NCBI GenBank assembly: GCA_023014335.1
Contig: JAECYW010000035.1
Coordinates: forward strand, 62,001-126,000
Length of the DNA stretch: 64,000 nucleotides
Origin: Galerina marginata
Taxonomy: Eukaryota > Basidiomycota > Agaricomycetes > Agaricales > Galerinaceae
Direction of reading: 5' to 3'
Positions within the stretch are counted from its first letter, which is position 1. Every line of letters begins with the position of its first letter. Position numbers and translations under genes: made by a program. Shown piece after piece: positions 11,429-23,481 of this stretch. The notes beneath the pieces were generated by a model. That model was not told the DNA's origin, did no database searches, and was given only the letters and a program-made list of their open reading frames with translations.

Positions 11429-12705
11429 TTGCCCTTGTATTCATGGAAATTGTCCCTAGGTGCGGAGAAACTGGATCTCTTGTTGCTCCATGACACCTCA
11501 TAGTGCCTCGACTGAATGAGCGAACAAGTTATCCTCTTGCCCGACTGAGTAATAATCACCTGGAGGTCTCTGGACCACGCCACTTGGAATGCGACAAAGG
11601 AAAGATGGGAACTTCAGTTCGTCTATGGACCACTCCCGATGCCGCATACCTTGCACGTTCCATTTTACAGATGCCAGAGAATATGTATTTATTCTCTAAT
11701 TTGAACAAGACCGATGTTTACTACGAAACGAATTACCGAGGCATTTCGACCACGTCGAATTCATCCCTGGTGTACATTCTCTGCAGTCATTGTCTGAGGA
11801 ACATACCAAGCAATAATATCAAACGGAAAAGGTATGTGTAGAAGTCATCCTCAGTGATTGCTAATCTCATTCCTTACCTCGTACCCAACAAGTTTGTTTG
11901 ATCACTCTTCTTACCACTCGGTGCCTAGGCATTGTGAGCATCTTCTCCACTGCGGGCACTAGTATTGATGAGCTAGACGCGTGCTCAGAAACTTATGACG
12001 CATGCACAATTCTCCAGCTGGGTGAAATCCTGCTTGTACAACTCTACCGTCATTCTGGGACGATGGCCGTGTCTGGGGCATGAAATAACCTCTGAGTTTT
12101 TGATGGTGGGGGCGTTTTTCCCTGTAATTCTGGTCCAATGAGCAGGCCTGAACTGACGACGTCCAATGAAACACGACAGATTCAGTCCGGAAGAACATGA
12201 TAGGTCAATGAGTGCTTTCTGACGTTGTTGTGGTGTTGGTCAGCATCAAAGACACAATGCCTCCCAAAATAAACTCCAATTCCAATTCCAATCCCACAAA
12301 TCCGAAACCTGTTGCAACCCCAGTCCGAGTTGTCCGGACATCTCACTACTCGTCCGCAAAACACACGCAGGTGACAGCCTCGAGCTTCTCAAGGTATAGA
12401 TATTGGTCGTAAGGGTCCGGCGGCTAAATGAATAACACAAACAGTTGCCTATTTTGGCATGGTTGAATCACGATCCAGTCCAAAAATAGGGTCGGTTCAC
12501 AAATTCTGAATGGTCTCTCCATGATAAATGTAGTTGGCAACTCTCTCGAGTCCTGAGCCCTTGCTGCGTTTCGTTCTTTAACTGCCACGCTCCCTTCGAA
12601 ACGTCGTCGTGCTCACCCACTCATTCCTCCTAGTTCACTCTTCCTAGCTGGCTTACCAGAGTGTGATTCGGAGCTCCATCCTTTCGTCGGCCCCTTCGTT
12701 CTTAA
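11429..12705. other. Intergenic region, nothing supported
   Basis: No supported gene in about 1.3 kb. A short open frame starting near 12257 encodes an Asn/Ser run from an AATTCC microsatellite (about 12277-12295) and has no family signature. Confidence 0.5.
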
Positions 12706-14964
12706 ATGTTTAATATTCTGGCTATTCTCTCAGTTTTTACTCTTGTGGTCTTTCAGTCCTCATGGATCTTTCAAGTTGCTGCAGTGTCCGAAACACAATA
12801 CCTGCACGATACAGAAAGTCTGCAACCCCAGCTTTCAAACGATTTCCATAACACTGGATTTGGCAATACTCGAACTCGAAAAAGGGGAAATATAAGTTCT
12901 TCAGTAGGACTTGGAGATTTCAATGACTTGTGAGTGTCATGTTATCCTCGGGTCACAGCTTGAATAACCGCATGCTCAAGGATGTATACTGTCCCAATTC
13001 GATTAGGAAACCGCATGTTCGCTGTTCATTTGGGTTAGCTTCGGTTTAAATTGACTAGAGAGACTTTTCTGAAACGTTCTGTTCGACAGACACTGGGTCT
13101 AGTGACCTATGGGTCATCTCCGATAGATGTACTGAGAACGCTTGCAAAGAATCAAACATTTCCCGTTTTCCGGACGCTTCTTTCGTCCCAGCAGGAGTCG
13201 ATGTTGAAATGCATTACGGCGATTCTACTACCGGAACTTATGCTTCTGGATCCGTGGGCCTCACGACTGCTAGCGTCGCAGGTATCACCATAGCACAGCA
13301 GACCTTTGCATTAATCGACGACACCACCAATCACGTCGTAGAATTCAATGCCGCTGGAATCTTGGGCCTTAGCTTCCCATCCGCAAGGTGAATTTTATTC
13401 TCCTGGATAGTGGATTTTTTAATGTCCTTTTTAGTAAAATACAGGAAGAAATGACAGCTACAGTTGGTGTCAGAAATTTTATCCCAGTCTGATAAGGCTC
13501 ATTTTACTCATAGACGGGTCCTCTCGTGCAAACGGATCACTTTGTTGAATCGACTGATATCAGCGGCCCGCTGCTTTCTCGTATGGCAATGAGTGGCGCT
13601 CTAGAATTGCCAATGTTTAGCGTCGAATTCCAAAGGGTTGCTATCGATATTAGCGGTAATGGATCATTAACAATAGGTAAATTGCCGGACGGGATAGAAA
13701 ATTCGTCCCTGACATGGGTACCCGTTCGGTTGTATCCAACTGAGGATGGTGGACTCGCACCACCGTCTTTTGCTCCAGATGAGGTACGTTTAGTGCGTGT
13801 CAAAACTTGCTCGGATGAATTTCTGATTCTAGCTTGCTTCTTGCAGGTTTACCCCTTGTGCGTTTGATTTTGTAACGGTCTTATGTTCTCCTCGCTCATG
13901 GGCTTGTACCACAGCCGTTGGGAAGTGGACATTGACGGCGTTTTTCTGGACGGAAAAAGGTTCACTGATTCAGCTATTCCGGCGGACGACGACGTTGATT
14001 CACAGCGTGTTTCAGCCCTCATCGACACTGTATTTTCTTTCTCCGGCATGCCCTTGTCCACATTCTAATGCTAGACGCAGGGGAATTCTCTGTTGCGAGG
14101 GCCAGAAGACGTAGTGAAAAATATCTTATCATCGGTTTCGACCACCTATGATCCAGATGCACCAGATCCTGTGGCCGCGCTTCCTTGCAATATTCCTCAC
14201 TCGCTCGCCTTCCAGATAGGCGGCAAAGTGCGTCGAATTAATCACGAACCCGATGAAAACCAGGATCTCAATAGTTTTACAGATGTTCCCCATTGATCCC
14301 AGGGATTTTATTAGCCAACTAGATTCTATGGCCGTTGTATGCCAGGCAGATAATCTTGTAGCCACCGACCCTCCCTCTGTCGGGTCATTATTTCGGTGGA
14401 GTCTTGGTACACCATTTTTCAGATCGTGCGTCATAGAATACTGGTTTGCCTCTGAACCTACTTATGGACTAAATGCTCCTCTAGAAATCTCGTCGCATTC
14501 TATTACGGGAACTTAACCCACCCTTCCATGGACCCTCCACGGATCGGTTTCTTATCCGTTGTGCCCAAAAATGCAAACCAGCTTCTGCAGGACGCCATTC
14601 AAAAAGCCATGCTCAATGGCGGCAACTTCCCAAGTCAGTTTGTATTTTCCAAGCCTCCGCCCCGTGTGGAATTGACCTCTCATATTCCATTTCAGATTCT
14701 GTCGAACCGGCACCGACTGCCAGCGCGTCACAGCGAGCCCACATCACTGTATCGGCGGGTGTCGAATACATATCATCCCCAACCAGTACACAAGAACAAC
14801 TCTCGCAATCGGCCACAGACCTTGTCAGCACGAGTTTTCTCAGCATACCAACTGCTTCAACGAACGGCAAAGCTGCAAGTGCTGGTGTCAGCATTGCACT
14901 TACTCACGGTTACCTATTATTATTTTGCCTGCAATCCGTTGGACTGTTATCACTTTGGCCGTAG
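12706..14964 (+). CDS. Secreted pepsin-like aspartic protease (A1 family), probably GPI-anchored
   Basis: Eleven exons (12706-12929, 12981-13033, 13090-13387, 13435-13462, 13514-13783, 13847-13857, 13915-14029, 14081-14227, 14283-14425, 14485-14633, 14696-14964) join in frame to 568 residues. Residues 1-27 form a signal peptide. The first catalytic motif is LDTGSSDLWV (Asp about 93), the flap region MHYGDST follows, and the second is ALIDTGNS (Asp about 332), a non-canonical Asn after DTG. Other A1 marks are AAGILGLSFP and a conserved W.V.IDGVFLDG strand. After the catalytic domain comes a Ser/Thr-rich stretch and a hydrophobic C-terminus (GYLLLFCLQSVGLLSLWP), the layout of a GPI-anchor signal, as in yapsins; cell-surface location is inferred from this. 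Exon 6 is an 11-nt microexon. No pro-region cleavage site is obvious. Confidence 0.88.
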
Positions 14965-15116
14965 ACACCGGACATTCAATTGTATCTCACGTCCTGTATT
15001 AACATACCACTCACTTTTGTATTACTTTGCATTATACGGTCACACGAGTTGTCGTTTTCAACGCCATAGAACATCAATCCATGGTCTAGATCTTTTGTGT
15101 GATGGAAGGTAGCAAG

Positions 15117-15553
15117 CACTGCTGGAAGGGGAAGATTCTGCGGTGCGCAGAATGTTCGCAGAATGAATTGCAAGACCATAAAAATCTGCTTTAGGCAGAA
15201 TAAATAATTCTTAATTAATTCTACTTAGACCCAGAAGACAATTAGAATCTGGTCAGATCCTTACGTTCTACCTAAATTTCGCCTTCAGTAGATTTTTTCC
15301 TTCTGCGTCGATTTTGAGACAATTAGAATCTCATCAAAAATTAAATTTATACCTAGTTTCAGCCAAATGTAGAATTTATCCTTCTGATATTATGCAGAAT
15401 GACCCGAGAATTTTTCATTCAACAATCTGCAGAATGTATCATTCTGTCCGGATTCTGAACAGGTTCCGCGAGTAGCAGAACGTGATCAGAAGTATTAATT
15501 CTGCATTTTGCGGAACACATCGCCCATAGTCGCGGGTCCGTCATCTGGCCCGA
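15117..15553 (+). repeat. Left terminal inverted repeat of the CACTA element (437 bp)
   Basis: Matches the reverse complement of 31069-31505 end to end. It carries many copies of GCAGAAT or its complement ATTCTGC and near variants (for example near 15136, 15149, 15161, 15195, 15392, 15430), in both orientations. Such short subterminal repeats are the binding sites of the element's own DNA-binding protein in plant CACTA elements; that role here is inferred. Confidence 0.93.
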
Positions 15554-15749
15554 CATAGGCCACGAAAAAGACAATAAAAGGCATTCTTATACAAAATCAC
15601 ACCTATTACAGAAAAACGGTAAGCAATTGAAAGCGGTGTAAATACTACAAATTAGTGTACATAATGCCTATTTACAAGGAAGATAATACGACACAGCAGT
15701 TAGTAGGCTACATTGAGATGAGGTAGACAGCAAAAAAAGCAAGGTGGGA

Positions 15750-18547
15750 TTAATTACATTGACCAATTGGTACTACTGTGTCCATGAACTGTTTTGAACG
15801 GCTGTTATTCTGTTTAAGTAAAACACGCGAAACATTCTGGCCACGCAATTGACTAATCCAGTCACTGAGAGATTTCGGTTGAGCAGTACCACGACGAACA
15901 TCTTTCAGTATGTTTTGGAAAATCTCCTCGCTTCGCTCTGTCCATTCAAGCCATTTGCAACCAGAGCGATTGTGTTCCCAGGCCGCCGGAGGGGGAAACC
16001 ACGACCTCACGGCAACTTGACCTTGGATTGCTACAAAAATGTGTTCAGAAAAAGTGCAACAGAGGGAAAACGAGTCTTACCTGTATACAATGAGTAGGTC
16101 CCACAGATAATGGCAATTTCATTGTCTGTCAACTGATCGTCACAAAATCTGGTGTGGTTGTCACCAGAGGGGGCAAGGTAACCCATTCGGTGTGCAGTGA
16201 CTTCAATGGAGGGACCATCCAAGACACCATCCATGCTAAGATATTTTTTTGCAATGCGTCCGATGATTCCACCTCGTAGCAATGCTGCCCGCCCCTGGGG
16301 TGACGTCAGGACAGACTGACAAGCCAACATTGCCACGTCAAAGTCAGCCTTCGCAAAATTGTGGTTTATCAGCCTATATGCTTGTGGCGTGTATGAATCA
16401 GCAATGTCCAATTGTCGTGGACTGCAGGTAAGTGGCAGCAAGGTACGAAATGGAATGCCGCGGTCAAGAAGGCGGCGCGCAACAGTAAGAATGGTGTGAG
16501 CTTTGGGGTTTTCAAGGATGTATCGGCAAATGTAGAGAGCTGCAGTTGGGGAGTGGACACCAAGAACCCACTGGCATGCATTCGATGCAGGCGAGGAGAA
16601 CACAAAAAGATCTTCAGATGGCCGTTGGACATGTTCAAAAGCAAAGAGACCCTTTAGAACCTCAAAGTTTTGGGCTATGAGTTCATCTGTTTTCTCAGCG
16701 CCAATTTTAGCGACTATGGCAGAGAAATGGTTCAACATTTCAGACTTCTCAGGTTCTGCAATGTCCAGAAACTTTGACTCATCAACAAATCCCATAAAAT
16801 TGAGTATTCCTTCCCACTTATATGCTGATGGTGGGTTACTTGCACCTAAACGTGGAACATAGCCATATACCAGGGACATTGTTTCAAATGGATCTTGGGA
16901 ATGCAGCTGTGTTGAATCCAGCTCAATGTCCGTGGGTACAGCCAATGGAGGAGGATGTGAGGGCTGGGAAACAAAATCATTTGGATAGTTGTCGTCATCA
17001 TCATAGGACTTGTCATCGGAATCGGCATCGGAATAGTCCTCAGGTCCGAAGCAAAAATCCTCACAAAGATCCCATTCATTATCGTATGCATTAAACAACC
17101 GTTGATGGGGTCTGAAGTCATAATATGCATCTTCATTTGCTTTTTTGTTGACCTGGACTCGCTTGTACAGCTCAAGGCCACCAGACGATCGTGTCTTTTC
17201 CCAAACATAAATCATTGCATTTGTGATGCCTAGGTTTCGTGCCCGCGATTCACGCGTTTGACGGTCTTGAAGAGATTCAAGTTTCATCAATTCCTTTTGG
17301 CGCCTTTCGCGGGCAGCAAAGAAGTCATCATAGTGGTTGTACAGCCTCCCAGGTTCTCCAGGGGTTGTGAGCAAACCGTGGTATGGAAAAGAGGAGGCAG
17401 TCTGGGCAGCCGTTAGGATTTCGTTGTCTCGCGATACTTTCAAATTCTTCAAGCCAGCATCTGCAGTCGCCTCCGTCTGTTTGAGAAATGACTCTTGCTT
17501 GAGGAACATGTCGGCGGTAAATTGAAAAACGAAACTCGGCGCGTATTCCAGGCGGAGGAAGTCAATGGTTTTGTTGGTGACGGGGTCATTACCAAGCAAG
17601 TAGTACTGTTGCAATACTAGACCGGCAAGAGGAAGACTTGGGGTGGAAAATAAGAGAGTTAACGCGTCCTGGATAAGTGCATCAGGTGGTCGAAGATGGG
17701 CTAGCGAGGGATTGCCAGAAATGGCCTGCTCTTCCTTGTTGGACCATACAAACCAAAGTGAAATACTGTGGTCATGAAACCATTCAATCGGTTCACGGAG
17801 TCGCTCCCCGTCTGTCCACTGAAATACAATTCCAGCTCGAGGGGTTTTTGGTTCAAAGGCGCAGACGGTAGATAGGAGGAGACCGTCGAGCCAAGACTCA
17901 TGGAATTGGTGTTGATTGCGTAGATGGTTATACCAATCGGGTCGTGGCATTGAATGGTCTGGTTCACCATTAGGAACATGAAGCCTGGTCTTGGCTATGA
18001 GATAGGCAGCATATCCCATCCAGATGGTAAACCATTCTCGAGCGAGGCAGATCATGCGCTTTGCAACTGGATGGGATTTGTGGGCGCGATCGAAATGAAA
18101 AGATGACGGTTTTGGAGGAGCAACTCCAGAGATACCATATCGGAGCTTAATGACGTGGGCTAATTTGACGATGCGCTCCTCTTCTTTAATCCAGCGTTCT
18201 ATATCGTCTTCGGCCATCCTGAAGCGAATTTCCGTCTGCCTTTCTCCAGATGGCGCGACGAAGGAGAAATTGACTTCTTCAATGCGAGGCATTGCGCAGA
18301 GGGGTTCAAAAGGGGTGAAGAGAAACGACGGCGCCAGTGGGATGAAGCTCATCCATGCCCAACTTTGGGACCACCATATAGGCTGCTTGAACATCGACAC
18401 ATTAAGACGATCGTGTTTGAATGGATCGGGGGCGTATAATGATTGCGGCGGGATGTCAACTGCTCGATTGCAGTTCGGTGAATAAAATATCATCCCGTGC
18501 TGGATGACGACTTTTCCCTTAGAATAGTCGAAAACTGGAGGAGCCAT
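15750..18547 (-). CDS. CACTA cargo: 915-aa protein of unknown function
   Basis: Exon 1 runs 18547-16081 (an in-frame ATG four codons upstream at 18559 is also possible), intron 16031-16080, exon 2 16030-15750; together 916 codons including the stop, in frame. N-terminal landmarks are KGKVVIQHGMIFYSP and a tryptophan-rich IWWSQSWAWMSFIPLAPSF. The middle has charged helical sequence, an acidic Asp/Ser/Tyr run (about residues 505-530), and a C-terminal WFPPPAAWEHNRSGCKWLEW block encoded by exon 2. I recognise the N-terminal pattern as a recurrent, uncharacterised agaricomycete family but know no activity for it. As the only large gene besides the transposase, it could be the element's second transposition protein (a TnpA analogue) or a passenger. 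The putative promoter at 18.55-19.1 kb contains a palindrome cluster of the kind also found upstream of the transposase. Confidence 0.75.
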
Positions 18548-18787
18548 GCTGGAGAGCAACGATTAATGGAACATTCATTTAAACATTAGAAATCATGCTT
18601 ACATTTGCAACTATTCACTCAGTCAGAGATTGAGGGAAATAAAAAGCAAGTTTTCTGTGTCAATAAGATCAGCATTGAAATACGACCGCGTAAATCATAG
18701 GTCGTACCGTAAGTCTCACTAGTCAGTAGAGTCTGAGACAGAAAGCGCGTTTCCAGTGGAGTAAGAGCGTTTCCGATGGAGAGCAAA

Positions 18788-19070
18788 CTGCAAAGGATAA
18801 TCCTGAACAGTTGCAGAGGAGTGGATAGGGGGCTGTTGGCGCGGATAATCCGTACCAACGATGGAAGGTGGAAGGTGACCGGTGACCATGGTTCATTCAA
18901 GAGGAATGTCGCGGCTCAGTCCAGGTTGGGTCGGAGTTTGAACTTCAATCACACACGCGACAAGTTACTTCTCACTTCTGTTCGTTCACCATCACGTTGA
19001 CCAGGATTATCCTGGTCAACGACCTGCCTTTACCTCCAATCGTCGAAAGCTCTGGATTATCCAAAGCTTT
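18788..19070. promoter_or_regulatory. Palindrome cluster 1 (core GGATNATCC), upstream of the 915-aa gene
   Basis: Four cores at 18795-18803, 18843-18851, 19004-19012 and 19054-19062. The third is a perfect 27-bp palindrome (18995-19021; arm CGTTGACCAGGAT). The fourth (19046-19070; arm AAAGCTCTGGAT) has one mismatch; the second has two mismatches in 23 bp; the first pairs only weakly beyond the core. Lies 240-525 bp upstream of the leftward 915-aa gene. A role as operator is inferred from position and recurrence. Confidence 0.6.
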
Positions 19071-19206
19071 TGATCATACTATTTGATTCTGGAACTGCTC
19101 GAAAGCTCAACGTTCAACGATGGGAGAGGGTCACTTAGGCTTCAATTGTCGGGGGTATTGTCGGCGCAAAGTACAAGGTATATACTATTGTTACAGTATC
19201 CGCTAG

Positions 19207-20053
19207 CTAATCATCTGCCTTAGCCTTGCCCTTGCCTTTGTCCGGTCTCAAGACCTATTCAAAAATCAGTAAGGCGCATGGACATTCGTCGAAGAGGTCA
19301 TACCTGCTTCAGTTCAGTCTGGACCCTCCTGTTGCCTTGCTTCTTCGCCAAGTCAGCTGTATACTTCAACCTCGCCTTCAAAGCCTCACGCATCGGCCAA
19401 TTGTTGGAGTAGATGTTCTCAATCTCGAACTTTTGCGCTGTCTACACTGAAGTAAGTTGTATGTCTCAATATACGATCAATCAGAACGTACTGATTGAAT
19501 AATTTTCTCAAGATCTTCTCTCTTCTGACGGCTGAAGCATTTCTCGATGTCCAATTTTTCGGCGACCTCTGATTTGATGTGATTCTGTCGAAAGGTGAGC
19601 ATTCTTCCAATCAATTCATCGAAGAAAACCCACATAAAATTCATCATAGCGCTTCTTGGTCCAGCCTAGCGCCTCTTGAAGGTTGTAGCCGCCGCTATTG
19701 GCTTTTCCTGCCTCTCCGCTCGGCTTTGGAATCAATCCTGAGGTTGATGGGACTTTGTCATCGTCCGACTCGGACTCGGTGTCAGACAACTCCGACAGCG
19801 AGGAGTCCGACTGAAGGTTAAACCCAACTGACCGAGCCCTGGCAGGAGTTCCTTCACGATGTTTGGGCCGACTGTAGGGCACTGAATTATGCCGTCCGCC
19901 TCGTTTGATATGGGCACCAAAGTCCCGACGTGTTGTAATTTGAGGAGGAGGCGGTAGTGTGTTGAAAGTAAATTCGACGCGAGTTGTGATAAGTGGGAGA
20001 TGGGATTTGGTTGGGAAAGACATGAGGTCGGAATTGAGGTCGGAATGCAACAT
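19207..20053 (-). CDS. CACTA cargo: small four-exon protein of unknown function
   Basis: Starts at 20053 (alternative ATG at 20023). Exon 1 has a Pro-rich N-terminus, an acidic Ser/Glu/Asp patch (SDSSLSELSDTESESDDD) and NLQEALGWTKKRYDEFY; exon 2 reads NHIKSEVAEKLDIEKCFSRQ; exon 3 QKFEIENIYSNNWPMREALK; the last exon ends in a Lys-rich DKGKGKAKADD tail with the stop at 19207-19209. Introns with GTGGGT, GTACGT and GTATGA donors join in phase. The C-terminal half is helical and basic, compatible with DNA or protein binding, but no known domain is recognised. It is divergent from the WD40 gene with about 240 bp between their starts, so they may share a promoter. Confidence 0.6.
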
Positions 20054-20293
20054 GCGGGTTATATTTATACGTATGTGAACTTTATTGTTTCAAGACTTTG
20101 CGTTTTGAAGATTCATAACAGACTCCATTTTTGGCACAAGTGTCAACAATAAGCGTTACCATGGCTCGTGAACAATTATCGGATGGATTTAAAAAGGCGC
20201 TTCATTTGTTTTTGAAGCGTCTCTTACTCAACTCAACTTCAACTCAGTCTAAACTCGCCTTCCAAACTCCAAACTCGCCTCACCTCTCGCTCG

Positions 20294-21881
20294 ATGTCAT
20301 TCTTACGACAACAGTCCGCCGATGAGGTAAGAAGATACCTTCGCCCAGAACATATGAACCATGCTAATATTTTTAGGAGTATCGAGTGTTGATGCGTCTA
20401 ACGGGACCAGCTGGGCCTGTCAATACTCTTGCATTTGGGCCAGACGCCAAATTCCTTGCTAGCGGTGGTGTGTACTTTATACTCTGCATTGGCAATGGGA
20501 AGTGCTAACAGGCTGTCTGAAGGCGACGACGAGAAAGTCCGCATCTGGGATGTCACTACCAAACAGATGCATCAAGTTATCGAAGACGACCTACAAAGGT
20601 GGGGCCAGATTACCTGTACCCAGTGGTTGAATGGGTTCACGGATAATGGCAACACCCTCTGCTTTGGGACCGGTCGGGGACAGGTTTTAATCTACCAACG
20701 ATCGAAGGAGGCGGTATGTGGATTTAAATATAAAAGGAACCAGTACTCATCAGGAAATAGGACTTCTTCAAGGAGCTGTCCAGCACTACAGTTTTGCCTT
20801 TCAACGAGCCCGTTGAGGCAATGGACTACGACAAGAAGAACAAACTGGTCCTGTCCAGTCATGGCGGCAAGATCAAGCTTTTCCACGTCGAAAGGAATGG
20901 TATGAAACATCCTTTATAATATATATGTTGACAAATCTGATTTAACGATTTAGGGACGTTGATTGCATTATGGAGCAAGAATTGGAATGACATCCAGCAG
21001 GCAAAAGGTTCCATACCACGTTCGGTTCATTTTTGTGATCGAGGAGAGAATATTGTCATACTCGGTCTTGAATCTGGCGTCATGTAAGTCTCCTCCCATA
21101 TTGTACGGAAAGTGAAAGCTGACACTTCATTGAACAGGCTGTCGAAGGCGGCTGCTACGGGGGGTGACAACTGGACGAAGGTCCTTAAATCGAGCATGTG
21201 CGTTATTAGTAACCTTCGGCGCAATTTCCAGTCCTTACAGCGAACTTCTGTAGCGGCAATGCTACTTTCAGCGCCGACCACCAGTGGCTACTCGTAGACA
21301 ACCTCGCCAAGGGGTTTGACCTATACAACTACCCACATTCCTCACCATCAGATTCGTTCCCAGTGAGCCGCACTAAGGCTTTTGTCCAGCAGGGGGTTTT
21401 CTTGGAGAACGAGACATCGGTGGCCTGTGGCAGCGATCACGGCTACATCCACATTTTCTCACTCGGAACATCAAAACCTTTACAGACCCTCAAGCATGGA
21501 TCGGCAAAAACGATGGTTCAAGTGTTAGATGTATGTTGATATTCAATTATACTAATTTAAATTTACTGATAATAGCCCAGGCGTGTTCTACGGTCAATCA
21601 ACATTTAATTGCGAGTGGAACCGACGAGAAGAAGCCAGTCATTTATATCTGGGAAAAAAAGGTAGTGTCCTTCATTCCGAAAAAAAATTATAACGTTAAG
21701 CACCCGCTAGGTGAAAGGACCTCATCTTCAGCACCGCAATTGTGGGTGTAACTCGGTGACAGTGTTGATCACTGTGAACATTCTTTTCATGACATTGTTT
21801 GCGATCCCATGGTTGGTTGGAAATGGCGGTCACTTTCTCAATGGTCAATATTTGGGTAGACAATTTCTTGGTGTTCTGTAA
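20294..21881 (+). CDS. CACTA cargo: WD40-repeat protein with C-terminal membrane segment
   Basis: ATG at 20294; at least seven short introns. WD40 blades are seen as GPVNTLAFGPDAKFLASGGDD then EKVRIWDVTT; AMDYDKKNKLVLSSHGGKIK; a segment with WLLVDNLAKGFDLYNYP; VACGSDHGYIHIFSLGTSKP; and LIASGTDEKKPVIYIWEKK. After an acceptor near 21729 the last exon encodes VTVLITVNILFMTLFAIPW, one strong transmembrane helix, ending at 21881. This WD40 plus C-terminal membrane architecture matches a multicopy agaricomycete family; a beta-propeller scaffold facing the cytosol from a membrane is inferred. The exon boundaries around 21085-21240 are uncertain. Its presence inside a transposon would explain multiple genomic copies. 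It is probably not needed for transposition itself. Confidence 0.72.
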
Positions 21882-22372
21882 TGTTGGACAGTGATTGTTA
21901 TCATGGATCATCTTGCTAGCTATATGATTTCTTGTCTGCTGTATGTAAATATATTGCACTGAATCACGAGTATGAAGCCTATTCTCCAGAAACGACTCAA
22001 AAGAGAGTGGACCGCAGACCTTCAACTCCGGCCAAGACCGTGGGAAATTTCACGGGGAATTATCGGAGGCATTTTCGAAAATGCCTCTCGCAGGTGCCAA
22101 AACAAAAGTCGCTCCAGCTGCCCATTATTTGGAATGACGTTCCAGAAAATGGATGTGGCATAGTTGGTGTGTGTTTTACTTCATTTCTCTAGCTGTATCG
22201 CCTCATTTTTGACTGCACAGTAGCCGTGGCGTGCTGGCGTGCTGGCTCAGACTAACTTAGATAACGGTCCAAAAGAAGTTAGATAGATTAGAGAATATAC
22301 ATTCAAAGCTCGAGGGACGGGTATAAGAAACTGGGTATGAGAAATAGGTTACAGTATGGCTGAGACTAGATA

Positions 22373-22958
22373 TCAAACACAAGTTTTTTCGGGAAACGGA
22401 ATGGGGATTTTTGTCGGACTCGAAAGACAAATCTAATATGCAAAAACATTAGATATCTGCCAGTCAGTGATAAATAATAAGATGACACCCACTCGTTGAC
22501 AACTTGGTCTACCTGGGCAGCATCCCGTAGGCGCATGTCAACTACGCCATGGACATCACTTCCAGCTCGCATCACAATGATGTCACCTCTCCAAGCTCCT
22601 ACAACGGCATTATTAAAGGGGAGTCGGCAGTGGTTCTGGCAGAACACCAAAAACATGTGTTCCTGGCCATCGTGACGAACAGTGATGGAGGTGTCATGAA
22701 TAAAAGGCTGAATTTTACGGTTTTCGAAAACCCCTTCAACCCAAGGGTATCGACGAGAGGAAAAGATTGCAGCTCTGCGGCGCTTTGAAGTGATTTGAGT
22801 CTGTATGACCTTCCACATTGGGCGGTTGTGCTGGCCATAAAATCGCGCACGCAAGTATAAGGTTTTGTCCTAAGAAATCATAAGAAAGGACGAGGAATGA
22901 GGACAAGTATACATACACTTCGACTAGGTGTAGGTGGCAGACCACGGGTGGAGGGCAT
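22373..22958 (-). CDS. CACTA cargo: small hypothetical protein (~180 aa), three exons
   Basis: ATG at 22958; exon 1 encodes MPSTRGLPPTPSRS, then an intron with GTATGT donor, a main exon with YLRARFYGQHNRPMWKVIQT, DTSITVRHDGQEHMFLVFCQ, FNNAVVGAWRGDIIVMRAGS and VVDMRLRDAAQVDQVVNEW, then a short last exon ending at 22373. The pattern of a 'GD-I-V-M/K' strand followed by an acidic helix and a terminal Trp resembles a widespread agaricomycete hypothetical family and, at lower similarity, the gene at 56.9-57.6 kb. Function unknown. Divergent from the coiled-coil gene that starts at 23482. Confidence 0.6.
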
Positions 22959-23481
22959 TGAGAAATTCAGTACGGGGATATGGATATTGAGCTGGAAATT
23001 GATGCATAAATTGACTTCAATATAAGTGCCCTAAACAATTACTTTACCGGTCTGTGTATGCGACGCAACGATTGATATCAGGCGCAGCACAAAAAGGAGA
23101 GGCGGGTCCTGGAGACGGGAATGGAACGGTGCGCGGGCACATTAGTAAATATCCCCGAATTAGGAAGCCTAACAAAGGAATGGAAAAATCATCCCTGAAT
23201 ATATTGAATATTGACAAAAGGAATGGGCAAATATGCAGATTGAAGAGCGACCAGTAGGACATAATTTTGTCGCTGTACAATGCGGACACTGACTCCATGA
23301 CGACATTCTAGCAAACTCAAAAGAGCAATTGTCAGAATAAACGTGCAAATGGAGGTACAATAGCGTAAAAATCAGAAATCGAATCCATGGCAACATCCCA
23401 GCGGACTCGAAGAACGATATTCAAACCAGTCAGAATATAAACATGAATTGAGGAGAGTCGAGTCGCGATATCTCGAAAGAC

